DNA of 64,000 nucleotides from Gonapodya prolifera JEL478 (taxonomy: Eukaryota; Monoblepharomycota; Monoblepharidomycetes; Monoblepharidales; Gonapodyaceae): contig KQ965746.1 in assembly GCA_001574975.1 (NCBI GenBank), forward strand, positions 257,812-321,811, written 5' to 3'. Positions within the stretch are counted from its first letter, which is position 1. The number at the start of each line of letters is the position of its first letter. The notes beneath the pieces are model-generated. The model was not told the DNA's origin and searched no databases. It saw only the letters and a program-made list of their open reading frames with translations. Below, piece by piece: positions 20,747 to 30,957 of the stretch. A program made the translations under genes and the position numbers.

Positions 20747-21432
20747 TCATCGTAACGTACCTTCGTATCCTGACTGTGCGAGGTGGAGGATCTCGTCGAC
20801 GACGGACTGCAGCTCGCGCTCGTGCTCCTCTCTGCCTGCGCGGGCGTCTTGGAGTGTTCGCTCTGGCGAGAGTCGAGAGTCACAAAGACGGTTCTCGCCC
20901 ACAAGCTCGGTCAAAACCCCGAGAAATCGACGAGCTGGACATACCTGCGCTCGCGAGCTGCTCGTGGGTCGCGTCTGGGACGTGCTCTGACATGATCATG
21001 GTGTAGACTGAGTTCTTTGTCTCGAGGTCGACCCATGTGCGACCGAGCTGGTCGAATCGTTTCTATCCCGAACATACCAATCAGCATCTCTGCTCAACCA
21101 GGCAAGACAAGACGGCCCATTACATACGCGCTGATGCTTGAGGACTTCGAGGACGTGCCTCGGGGTGCGGATCTGCGGATGCGCCTGCTGCAGCATGGGC
21201 AGGGCCGATTCGAAGACGGACATGGGTTTTTTTACGAGCGCGGGGAAGTTTTTAATCTTTGCGATTTCGCTGGAGAGGATGGAACGTGGTTGGGATGTGA
21301 ATCGGGGGTGAATCGGTGCAGCGAATGGTGGTTGAGGGGAGGGAGTGCTCACGCGATGACCTGGTCGTAGGACATCTGGCGGACATCGTCGCTTTCGCCC
21401 ATCGGATGCAGATTCGGTGACGCTGCGAGCAT
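20747..21432 (-). CDS. Small helical protein of unknown family
   Basis: Spliced model: a start near 21432 (MLAASPNLHPMGESDDVRQM), then SYDQVIA, a GTGAGC intron, and AEIAKIKNFPALVKKPMSVF, ESALPMLQQAHPQIRTPRHV, LEVLKHQR. After an intron come KRFDQLGRTWVDLETKNSVY and HVPDATHEQLASA. The last exon holds a coiled coil (GREEHERELQSVVDEILHLA) ending QSGYEGTLR. The repeated open frames with good splice signals and the amphipathic helices support a real gene of about 170 residues. I do not recognise the family. It is tandem with the CENP-P-like gene on the same strand. The start is uncertain; an upstream exon around 21570-21590 is possible. Confidence 0.5.
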
Positions 21433-22752
21433 CGGAGGCGTGTGTCGCTGTCTGCGGCGCGGTGGATGCTTTGGTGCTGGGGGAGTGCACGGGCCATGCT
21501 GCGGTCCAAGATGGAGCTTGGTTTCTCAGAATGTAGTAATACGCTGAAAGAACCTGTGTTTTCAAGGCTTACATAATGGCATGCAACTGCTTGAGCAAAA
21601 GAAAAAGAGGGGAAGGAGGAGGGAAAGCTTGCTGGGACACCTAGTGCTCACTTCACGGTAATCCGACTAGGCGAGTAGAATATCATTTATATGTCATGTT
21701 ACAGCTGAAATATTTTTGTCATCGACAAACAACGTTTAGCTTGTGATCTATCTTGTAACGAAGTCCAACAATGTCCCTCCCCACCAGTGCTCCACCACCA
21801 GCTTCAAAGCACCAAAGCACTTCTCGGATATTTCGTATCTTCGCCTCTACGAGAAAATTGATCTATCCAACCGTCAATGGCAATGCACGTCCAGTCCAAA
21901 TACATCTCTCCGCATCGACACTCGCCTCCATCCACCAAACGACCGATTCGCCCAGGCGGGTCCAGCATTCGAAAGGGAAAGTATCCAAAATGCTCGATCC
22001 GAAAAGTCGGTACCGTAAGAGGGTCGCAGGGTTTCAAATCAATGAAAGGAAGACACCGTTTTTTGGATGAGAAACACCGTCAAATATCAACCACACCCAC
22101 CAGCGAGGCGCTCGAATGCTATCACTCCATAGGCTCATGTTCTACCTCATCCATTGTCGTATAGAGGCACAGAAGAGGAATCGGTTGTTCAAGCGAAGGG
22201 GCGCCAACGAGCACAAGAACCGACATAACCTCGGTCGGTATTGGCGTGTCAGAGCACCTAATACTCAGGGCCGGACGGAACACTCGCTATTCAGGCGGGG
22301 CAGCGAATTCGCACCAACCCAGAGCCCTTTGTTCTACCGAACGAGCTAACTGGGGGCGTTCGAATCCCGGGACCGCCGACGAATGCCAAGCTACTGCACG
22401 TAGCCTGTCCCTCTCGGAACCTATGGCCTCTTCTCGTACAAGTGTGACCTTGCGACTGGCTGTTGACAACCCATGGTCCGGGACTGGTCCGATGTTTCCA
22501 GGGGCATCCGGCCAGCACGCCATGGCGAACGAAAGCCTTCCGCCCACATCGGAGCCCGTGGAGACAAACGAGACCATTGGGAGAGTGTGTGGTGCGTGCG
22601 CGAAGGCAGCGCGGTCGCTGGGTTGGAAGAATCAATTCGGGGATGGATGAAGGTGAGTGGGCCAGCGACAACCACATAGCCAAAGAGTAGTAACACTATG
22701 AATTTCTAGAACCGGTCCCCACACCCCATCCTCCACACGATTTCTCCGCGCA
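21433..22752. other. Weakly coding region between two genes
   Basis: About 1.3 kb with no confidently recognised gene. Two plus-strand frames deserve mention. One at 21771-22070 has a basic, mitochondrial-presequence-like start and an end SKMLDPKSRYRKR. The other is at 22432-22650 and ends CGACAKAARSLGWKNQFGDG. Neither matches a family I know. A GTTCGAATCCCGGGACC stretch near 22359 looks like a tRNA T-arm, but no complete cloverleaf forms around it. The METTL15 promoter must lie at the right end. Confidence 0.35.
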
Positions 22753-24059
22753 ATGCAGCGCCGCCTTCTCCGCACTGCATCCTCGGCACACACGCACGTG
22801 CCCGTTCTCTTGCGTGAGGTCGTCGCTGCACTCAACCCGCAACCTGGAGAATGCTTCATCGATGCGACGTTTGGCGCTGGAGGATACACCAGGGCAATTC
22901 TAGGTGACTGTTCCCGCCGAATTCCTCGTAAAGTGGCCATCTCCAACCCACCCCCTTGTAGAATCCTGCAATTCGTGCTCAGTCGTTGCGCTCGACCGCG
23001 ATCCTGCTGCAATCGAACGCGCACACGCACTCGCTCCCTCTTTCCCAGGCCGCCTGCACCCCGTACGCGGGAGATTTGGCGACCTGGCCGCTCTGATGCA
23101 CGCACAGGTCCCGCAACACCGCACATTCCATGGTGCAGTCCTCGACATTGGCCTGTCCTCGGTTCAGATTGCCCAGGCGGACCGCGGCTTCTCCTACCTC
23201 GTCGACGGCCCACTCGACATGCGCATGGGCCGCGATGACGACGACACCCGCCTGACAGCCGCGACAATCCTCAACGAGGCGCCAGAGCACGTCCTGGCCG
23301 ACATCATACACGCGTACGGCGAGGACCGTCTCGCGCGCAAGTTTGCACACGCAATCGTCCAGGCGCGGGCACGAGCGGGCCCAATCCGCACGACCCTGCA
23401 GCTCCGAGAGGTTCTTGACGCTTGTGTGCCACGTCATCGCAGGCTCAAGGGCGACGACGGCGTCTTCCGCCATCCAGCACAGCGCACTTTCCAGGCACTG
23501 CGCATAGCTGTTAATGACGAGGTCTGTTTTCTGTCGCCGGGGGTGGGGGTTGGGGCAAGTTTGGGAAAGACGATGACGGTGACTGACGAAGACCGTGTAC
23601 CGCATCCCCTTACGCAGCTCAACGAACTCCGCAAAGCGCTACACGCGCTCGAACACCTCCTTTCTCCTTCCGCGCGGCTGGCCGTCGTGACGTTCCACTC
23701 GCTCGAGGACTCCATCGCGAAGCAGTTCTTTGACATCACCGCGTCCCGCCGCACGGAGCTTGGCGAGCCCGTCCGCCACGGCGATGGTGAGGCCGGGTTG
23801 CCCTCGTTTGTGGGAAGGCGGAAGGTCGTCAAGCCGGGGAGGGATGAGGTCGAGGCCAATCCGAGGGCGAGGTGCGTGGTGGGGCAGGCGGGGGCTCGGG
23901 TTGGGTGGGGGATGTGGCACCTGATATGTGATGGATGATGGCTGATGCGATGGTTGCGTGTGGTTTAGGTCGGCAAAGCTACGGACGGCGTGGCGCACGG
24001 AGAATCCGCCCGTGTATCCGCTGGAGCTGATGCTGGAGGAGCCGTACGTTGCCGTGTGA
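22753..24059 (+). CDS. METTL15/RsmH-type rRNA (cytosine-N4) methyltransferase
   Basis: SAM-dependent enzyme that methylates the N4 of a cytosine in small-subunit rRNA; the eukaryotic form (METTL15) works in mitochondria. Exon 1 starts [20 protein letters not shown], a short Arg/Ser-rich leader suiting mitochondrial import, followed by [20 protein letters not shown] and [14 protein letters not shown], the glycine-rich SAM motif. After an intron come [32 protein letters not shown] and the RsmH hallmark [16 protein letters not shown], then [38 protein letters not shown] and [16 protein letters not shown]. The last exon, after an intron at about 23874-23968, gives [20 protein letters not shown] and ends LEEPYVAV. 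Three introns. The 3' end lies in a tandem repeat that continues past the stop. Confidence 0.93.
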
Positions 24060-24346
24060 TGCGTGTGCTTCGCACCCACCGGATCGGCTGTTGGGAAGGT
24101 GTACTTTGGAACTTTCACAATGCCTCGTACCCGCTAGAGCTTGGGGCGGAGGCACCGTACTTTGTTTTGTGACGTATGCTTCGAACCCACTGGAACGCTT
24201 ACTCGAGGAGCCATACTTTGACGTGTAATGCATGCTTCACACCATTAGAGCGCTTATTGGAAAAGTGCCAGTTTGATGCATGATACACACTTCGCACCGT
24301 CCCCGACTCCCCGTTGTGGCGGACGCTCGAGGAGCTTCACTTTTGA
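24018..24346 (+). repeat. Diverged tandem repeat of the METTL15 C-terminal codons
   Basis: The last 42 bases of METTL15 (13 codons plus stop, [13 protein letters not shown]) recur downstream. Copies start at 24018, 24079 (poor), 24131, 24187, 24242 and 24311. Read in its own frame, the copy at 24131 gives PLELGAEAPYFVL and a stop. The copy at 24187 gives PLERLLEEPYFDV and a stop, the one at 24242 PLERLLEKCQFDA and a stop, and the one at 24311 PLWRTLEELHF and a stop. Four copies have exactly 42 bases from first proline codon to stop. Spacing between copies is 52-69 bases, and the TGCTTCGCACC-like words after the stop are also repeated. Confidence 0.75.
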
Positions 24347-25155
24347 TCGCGTGTCGGGTTGGTTCGGTGGCGCTTGCCAAGAAAGTTTTGGCCATTATGT
24401 GGACAGCGGAGAGAGTGCCGAGCGAGCGCGCCGCTGTGAAACTGCACAATGCGTACTCTTTCGCGATCTGTACATCGTCTCGGCGCTGCGCTGCGTGTTG
24501 CAAGGGCGGGTGCGATATCGCAGACGCACACCGGCTGATGGAGTTGGGAAAGTGACAGTGGCTTTACTGCTTTGGCAGTGCCTTGTACTCTTTGCCGTTG
24601 AGCTGTGTTGGTACATACGCGTTACGCCATTGCTGGCGAAATAGAAGGCGTTTCGAAATAGGCAAACGTGCGCCCGTTGCTGTGAATAAAGAGTCGCGTC
24701 TATGCTCCACACTGAGATCCGAGACACACTAAACATGCACGAGGTCACACACACTAGTATCTTTCATCCCATGAAACCAAAAAGCTCCTTCGTTTCACGA
24801 ACAGCGGTATTTGCGTAACATAAGTGGGAAGTCTTGTCGTGCAGACTGTGCTTCACACGTCCCAGCGTCCCAGGATGTAGACCCCGCTACAAGTGCAGGC
24901 CGAGACTTTCGTGCACGAGACCGAGCCCACTTGTACCGGCAATGATTCCGTGGAAGGAGAGGTCGTGCTGCAGAAGCGCTCTTCTTTTCTGATCTGAATG
25001 TGTGTTTGGGTGTGCCGCTCGCATATCCTGAACTGAGCCTCCAGCGAGCGCGTCTTCACTTGTGCCGTTGTGCTAATGCAAGATATACATACTAGTTGCC
25101 TTTTACTCATACATTACATATCTCGACCTCACGCCACACCCTCTCCGCCGCCGCC
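24347..25155. other. Intergenic region between METTL15 and pyroglutamyl-peptidase
   Basis: About 800 bases. No gene was recognised. A minus-strand frame of 85 codons (24853-25110) is open but unlike known families; another minus frame across the same bases reads QHDLSFHGIIAGTSGLGLVH before a stop, which looks protein-like but is unplaced. Possible further decayed repeat copies exist before 24650 but I cannot align them with confidence. Confidence 0.35.
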
Positions 25156-25290
25156 GCCGATACCACTACTGGGTACGGATCGCACATCTCACATCTCACG
25201 CCACCACGACACAGCACGCCACACACGCCCCCGCCGATACCAACACCGGGTATGTATCTCACATCTCACATCTCACGCGACCGCGACAGA
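25156..25290. repeat. 77-bp tandem duplication over the 3' end of pyroglutamyl-peptidase
   Basis: Two copies of a unit starting GCCGATACCA lie at 25156 and 25233. Each contains GGGTA and the doubled word ACATCTCACATCTCACG. The second copy overlaps the stop codon of the minus-strand peptidase gene (25273-25275); the first is its diverged, non-coding echo. A partial third copy (CTCGACCTCACGCCACACC) precedes at about 25119. Confidence 0.65.
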
Positions 25291-26267
25291 ACATGCTGCA
25301 AGCGCGGCCACGATCTCCCTCACGGCTTCGCGCAAGTCTTGCGTCGAGAGCATCTTGCCTTGTCCCACCGCTGGGACGTGGACAAAAAACACGGGGGTGC
25401 GGCGGTGGTGGTCGGCGGGCGAGTCGGAGAGAGACGCGCGCAGGCTGTGGAAAAAGGTGTACTCGCATAGGTACCGCCCGGCGTTGTCGGACCGGGCAAG
25501 ACGCCATTTGCGGGGCCTGCTTGTGGTGGTGCCCTCGGCGGCACTGGCACTAGCCCCTTTGGTGACAGCACTGGCACCACCGTCGTCCGAACTGGGTCCG
25601 TCGCCGGTACTACCCGCGGCACTGGCACTGGCACTAGCCCCGTCCGAGACAGCACTGGAGCCAAACGTGCTCAACAGCGTGTCAACAATTGTCATGAGCG
25701 GATGCAATATCTGACCCTCGCCGTCGGTGCAGGCAAGGCCGTCTGCGGGGCACTCTTTCTTGTTGTCGAGCGCCTTGAAGCCGAACCCGTGGGCCTGCGT
25801 CTCGATGTAGAGCGTGTCGGGTAGTGCGATGCTAGACGCGCCGAGATGGAGGTAGAAGAGGGGCGGGTGGGTGGTGGAGAGCGATGCGGTGGTGGTTGTG
25901 GTGTGCAGGGCGGGGACCAGGGCTGGGGCGAGCGGGGTGTGTCAGAGATGTGTGTGGAGCGCTTAGAGTGCGAGGGCAAATGCTCACCGTCGACGGCCTT
26001 GTACTCGACTGGGAGACGGCAGCACTTTGCGACACACGATGTGAGGTGTGGATTTGTGGAGTTGTGGAACGGGACGGTAAGTCCGTCGAGCGTGGAGATG
26101 GCTTCCCAGGATGGGTTTTCGTTTGCGAATGAACCGAATGGCTCGAATCCCGTGAGGATTGCGTATGGTCGGGTGTCCTCTGCTGGGGGAGTGGAGCCCG
26201 CGATTACCCCTGCAGCGTGAGTGTTTGCAGTTTCCGACGCATCGGACGAATGCTCGACTCGATCCAT
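25273..26267 (-). CDS. Pyroglutamyl-peptidase I (C15 family)
   Basis: Cytosolic cysteine peptidase that removes N-terminal pyroglutamate from peptides. The start MDRVEHSSDASETANTHAAG leads to YAILTGFEPFGSFANENPSW, the invariant TGFEPFG motif. After an intron come ALVPALHT, FYLHLGAS (HxGxS), LYIETQAHGFGFKALDNKKE with the likely catalytic Glu, the Cys motif NAGRYLCEYTFFHSL and the His motif PVFFVHVPA. All three triad residues are therefore present. Between GQIL and RPRKWRLARS an insert of about 60 residues is low-complexity Ala/Ser/Gly with repeated GASASA, absent from typical members (about 210 residues). It is divergent from DNAAF11 with 129 bp between starts, and its 3' end lies in a tandem repeat. 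Confidence 0.86.
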
Positions 26268-26396
26268 TGCAGTGGCTGGATGTGGGGCACGTTGATTGCC
26301 TCAAAAATTCTAAACAACGGCCTCGATGATGCCGTTGTCAGCTTTGGCACCCCTCAGCTTGTCCCCCCCGGCCACAGCGGCCTTCCACCCACCGAA

Positions 26397-28679
26397 ATGC
26401 CCGACGAACCAAAGACGCAGCGCAGTGAGACACGCACGCTCGCGTCGCTCTTTCCTCGCACGACTCTGACCTGCTCTGCCTCGCCGTGTCCAAGTTGACA
26501 AACAGCTCCTGCTCCGCCGGGCAGAGCACAACGACGGCGAGCTGTCCTCGCTCAAGGAAATCACGCTGCACCAGTTCGACATCGAGAAGATCGAGAATCT
26601 CGACGTATATTGCAGGAACTTGGAGATTCTCTATCTGCAGAACAACCAGATTGGCCGCATTGGTGCGTCTCCCAACGCCGCCGCCCGCTCTCTCTCTCTC
26701 GTCTTCACCTCCCAATTCCCCGATTCCCCTTCCTCCACTCACTCCCCACCTGCACACCCACACCACTCAGAAAACCTCCACAAACTCAAACAACTGCGCT
26801 ACCTCAACCTCGCTCTCAACAACATCTGCCGCATCGAGAACCTGTCCCGCTGCGAGTCTCTCGAGAAGCTCGACCTCACTGTCAACTTTGTCGACGACCT
26901 GCTCGACGTCGAGGAGCTTATCGAGTGTCGACAGCTCAAGGAACTGTACGTTTGGTTGCGGTTCGGTTCGATTCGGTGCCCGCGCAAGTGCTACCAACCT
27001 TCGCTCGCACCACAAACCTCGTCTTCCTCCCCTCCCCGGGCAAAAAAGATACCTGATTGGAAACCCATGCTCAAGCGAACAAGGCTACCGCAAGTTTGTC
27101 ATTGCTACCCTTCCGCAACTCAAGGTGCGTGTGCTAGACGCGAGGGAGGGAGGACTCCAAGGCCTAAGCGCCGCGAGTGTGCCCGCCGGAGGCGAGTGAC
27201 CCAGCACGGACCGCGAATTGATACAGTCAAGCCCCGCGACCGACGGACGCGAATGATCTGCATCTAGTGTGAATGGTACAGTGCGGAGCAGAATACTCCC
27301 ACCGGAGGCGAAGGCAAATGATCTGCATGAAGTGTGAATGGTACAGCGCGGAGCGCATACTCCCGCCGGAGGCTAATGATCTGTGCCAAGTGCGAGTGCC
27401 ACGTGAAGCAGAATACTCAAGCCGGAGGCGAATTACCCCGCGAAGTGGAATGTTTTACGTGGACCGTATACCGAAGTCTACTCCAACTAACTCCATTCCC
27501 CACCCGGAAGACCCTCGACACCACCACCATCGAGAAATCCGAGCGCATCGCCGCACTGCAAGATCTCCCGAGTATCCGTGCGCGCCTTGTTCGTGAGCGG
27601 GATCAAAAGAAACAATCGCATGAAACGGAGGGCGAGCAGCCTGTCGGTGACGCTCGCCCACACAACGAACCTGCACCCACCGTCGAACCAGGCACTGCGG
27701 CTACCGAACACGAGTCGAATGAAACCACGCCCGATACTACAGCGCAGGATCCGTAAGTCTACGGTTGTGGGGGGTAAGGAGGCGTGGGCGATGCACAAAA
27801 TACCTCAACATGCTCTCAATACACGCATCCCCGCAACTTCACCACCTCAGCGCCGCCGTGGCACGGCATTCCTTCCAAACCACCACGACGTCGCACACCC
27901 CGGAATCTCGACTCAAGATCGCCCGCGAACTCGCTCAGATCCGGTCCGAATCCGCGCCTTCGTCCCGCTCCAAACAACCGGCACCCACATCCACCCCATC
28001 GCTGTTCGGCCCCGACGGGCGCGTGTTGCGGCGCAACGAGGGCAAATGGCCCTTTTCCTTCAGTGAGACCCCGGCCACGGTCATCCTGCGCGTGGACCTG
28101 CCCAAGTTCCTCGACTCGAGCCTGCTCGATCTTGACGTGCACCCGACCTGGCTCCGTCTCACCGTCAAGGGCAAGATCCTGCAGCTGGTGCTGGACCAGG
28201 AGGTGCGTCCCGACGACGTGCTTGCCGAGCGGAGTAAGCACAGCGGGAGTCTTGCTGTCACGATGCGCAAGGCCGGGGGGGTTGTTGGCGCGGTCGGGGA
28301 GGGCGATGTGGAGGCGGTCAGGAGACGGGAAAGGGAGCAAGAGGAGGAGGAGCGCAGGAGAGATAAGGAGGCGGAAAGGGTCAAGGCAGAAAAGGAGAAA
28401 GAGGCCCGAAGTGGGGCAACACGACGAATGAAACTGCTCAAAAGTTCCGCCACGCTTGGAGACGCGCCCTCCTCCGCCGTGAATTACCGTACTATTGTAC
28501 AACACGCCAGCGACGACGAAGAGAGCTCCGTCAAACCAGCCCCACGGCTGGCCCGCGCCGGGGTGGGCGTCAAGGAAGGAATGAAGGCGGGCAAGATCCA
28601 GGACCGGCGCATCCTGCACGATTTTGATATTACGCAAGAGACGTTCGAAGAGAACCCGGACGTACCGCCGTTGGAGTAG
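26397..28679 (+). CDS. DNAAF11: Dynein axonemal assembly factor 11 (LRRC6/tilB)
   Basis: Cytoplasmic factor needed to pre-assemble outer and inner dynein arms of motile cilia. Exon 1 gives MPDEPKTQR, and a GTGAGA intron joins it to IDKQLLLRRAEHNDGELSSL. Leucine-rich repeats follow: LHQFDIEKIENLDVYCRNLE, ILYLQNNQIGRI, LKQLRYLNLALNNICRIENL and LEKLDLTVNFVDDLLDVEEL. The LRR cap LIGNPCSSEQGYRKFVIATL and TTTIEKSERIAALQDL come next, then an acidic, disordered linker. The CS-like end domain reads HTPESRLKIARELAQ, ATVILRVDLPKFLDSSLLDL, DVHPTWLRLTVKGKILQLVL. This is the full order of human LRRC6. One intron (about 27125-27509) is long and holds a minisatellite. The presence of this gene implies a motile flagellated stage. 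Confidence 0.92.
27190..27450 (+). repeat. Intronic minisatellite in DNAAF11
   Basis: Degenerate tandem units of 56-65 bases start at 27252, 27317, 27375 and 27431. The first three begin AATGATCTG, carry an AGTGTGAATGGTACAG-like core and end in the shared word CCGGAGGC. A weaker copy ends near 27193. All copies lie inside the long intron, so they do not alter the protein. Confidence 0.65.
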
Positions 28680-28759
28680 GCGGCAGGCAGGGGAGAAGGT
28701 GCGAACATGTATGTTGGCACGCATGAGATAATAAATGACGACACAATACCGGATACACT

Positions 28760-30899
28760 TCATTCAAGTATCTTGGTCCCGCTCAATGTCCCCACCATCT
28801 GCCCCTTTTCTTGCTTTTCCTTTCCTCCCTTCCCCCTTGCCCCACCCTCTCTTTTGTGCTTCGCTTGCCTCTTGTTCGCCCTCCTCTCTCGGCCCGGAAA
28901 CGCCTTCACGACGTCGTAGCTCTCCCCTGCGAGGTTGTCAAGGACTGAGCGGGCTTCGGGGTGCCGCGGGTTGAGACGTAGGGCGTGTTCGAGGTCCGCC
29001 CGAGCGGCCTCGACGTTCTAGGAGGGGTGCAGTGTGGGTATCAAGCGGACTTGGGAGTGCTAGAAAAGAGGAGGCAAGGCTCACTGTCAAGGAGATGGAC
29101 GCTACTGCGCGCCGGATCAGGCACTCTACGTTGTCTGGTTGGAAGGCGAGGGCCTAAACACGCAACGAAATGAGGAGATCAGCAACGACATGAACAATGA
29201 ACACGGCCCGCGAGGAGCTGAGCACGTGCCTTTGAGCATGCCTCCACGGCTTCAATGAAACAGCACCTGGCGATCAGGTGTTCGGCGAGCTCGAGGTGGA
29301 AGCTGGCGCACGTTGCCCGCATCGTGCGCACTTCGGCGGGAGGGACTATTAGGTCGGGAGCTCGAGGGGGCGCTTGCGCGTCGAGGTTGGAAAGCGAGCC
29401 GGGGTTCGTCGACTCCTGGGCTTCGCACAGCTCGATAGCCTTGGCGTAATCTGCCAGTGCCCCACGCTTATCTCCTGCCGCCAGCCGCGCTGCAGCTCGG
29501 TCCACAAAGTACCGAGGCTCTTTTTCGTTGGCGTTCGTGATCGCACTGTCGAATTCATTCAAGGCCGTCGGGAGATCCCCCCGTGACAAGGCGCGGCGGG
29601 CCCTCTTCCAGTGAATGGCACCCATTTCCGCACGGACCTGCACGCGCAGACTCGGCGAAACCTCGGGCGACGCCGAGGACAGGACGGACTCGTAGTCCCT
29701 TAGCGCGGGCTCGAACTTGAGCAGCCCGTGGAGGACTCGGGCGCGGTTCAGTTTGGACCAGGTGTCGTCAGGGTCGAGTTCCAGTGCGGTGGTGTAGGAT
29801 ATCACGGAAAGTTCCAGTTCCTTTTGGAGGGAAAGGATGTCGGCGCGGTTTTTGTGCTCCACGGATTGTTCGACCAAGTAGACGGTGAGGTGCTCGATGA
29901 GGTGCGGGGATGGATCGATCTGGACGATCCTGTCGCGGTCAAATTTCACAAGGGAGGTCTGATGGAAAAGAGTTGTGTGTCACTGCGGGGGCACAATTTC
30001 GTGCTAGTGTTCCAACACCAACCTTGCCAAGTGCTTTGTGCGCTTTCGACCGCATCACCCATAGTTCGACATCAGTGTCCGACATGAACGTCAGACGGTA
30101 GAGAATTTCTATGGCGCTTTCATACTCCGATAGTTTCATGTAAGCGTGCGCACTGTGAAGATGGGGGTTCATTCGTCACTATAACCGCACAGAGAGGTAT
30201 CAGGAAAGGTGCTTACAGGGGAGAGAGGACAGCTTGCCGCCAAAGTTCCACATCTTTTGGCAAAGGGGGTCCTGTGGGAACTTCCACGTTGACAGTGTAT
30301 CTTCCATCAGTCAAACTAATGAGCGGAGTCGACGGAGCAAAGCAATTCCAGGATTGTTGAAGAAGTCGGATCCCTTCGTGAACCTGCGTCTTGTCGTCCG
30401 CATTCACAAGCTTGTTTCCATGTTCGAGGAGACACCCCGCCAATCGTCGTTCCAGAAATCGGGGACGATCAGAACTGGTCACCGTATGTTTTGATTCTTC
30501 CCTGCCTCGTGGGGGTTTGCGGCTCTCAATCAAATAGAGCGCCTTGCGATAGTTGGCAGCGCTTGCAACCATGTCGCCCAGGTCACGCAACGCTTCTGCG
30601 CGATGGAAGTAGTACGTGGGCTCGTTGGGCGCAAGTAAAATGGGGCGGCTGAAGGAGATTGCTGCTCGGTGTGGATCCCCCAAGTCGTGATGTGTTGCGA
30701 GGCAGAGAATGTTCCTGAAGAGGACAACGTTCAATTTGCACACCAATTTGATGTGACACTGTCCGTACTTGCGCTCCGCCTGCTCCATCATGAGTTTCGC
30801 CATTCCCATCGTGGTGTGGGATGGAATATGTCGCCCAGCGGAGGAGCCCGGCAGAACAAAGGTCCCCATAATTTCACCCGATACCTGTGATCCGCTCAC
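28760..30899 (-). CDS. Tetratricopeptide-repeat protein
   Basis: Exons on the minus strand from the start MSGSQVSGEIMGTFVLPGSS at 30899 (an internal MGMAKLMMEQAERKYGQCHI is an alternative). Several TPR-like units are visible: RAAISFSRPILLAPNEPTYY, FHRAEALRDLGDMVASAANY, MNPHLHSAHAYMKLSEYESA, LEKSVISYTTALELDPDDTW-like (LELSVISYTTALELDPDD), LKFEPALRDYESVLSSASPE, RRALSRGDLPTALNEFDSAI and VDRAAARLAAGDKRGALADY. The end is lysine- and arginine-rich after RLNPRHPEARSVLDNL and stops at 28760. TPR proteins scaffold complexes; which one is not clear here. TTC16-type ciliary proteins have a similar layout, but that is a guess. It is divergent from the HPP gene with starts 58 bp apart. Confidence 0.7.
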
Positions 30900-30957
30900 A
30901 CATCTTCACCCACCCAGAAAAAGAAATCCCAGCCATCGGCAAAAAACACCTCGCCTG

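Noticed and set aside
22350-22380. tRNA-like T-arm GTTCGAATCCCGGGACC
   Set aside because: The T-stem has mismatches and no acceptor, D-arm and anticodon arm fit on either strand around it, so a tRNA gene is not supported.
24853-25110. 85-codon minus-strand gene upstream of the peptidase repeat
   Set aside because: No homology that I can see, and another frame of the same strand looks equally protein-like; evidence is too weak for a gene call.
27160-27450. CRISPR-like array
   Set aside because: Units are degenerate along their whole length with no constant-repeat/variable-spacer pattern, and the host is eukaryotic; it is an intronic minisatellite.
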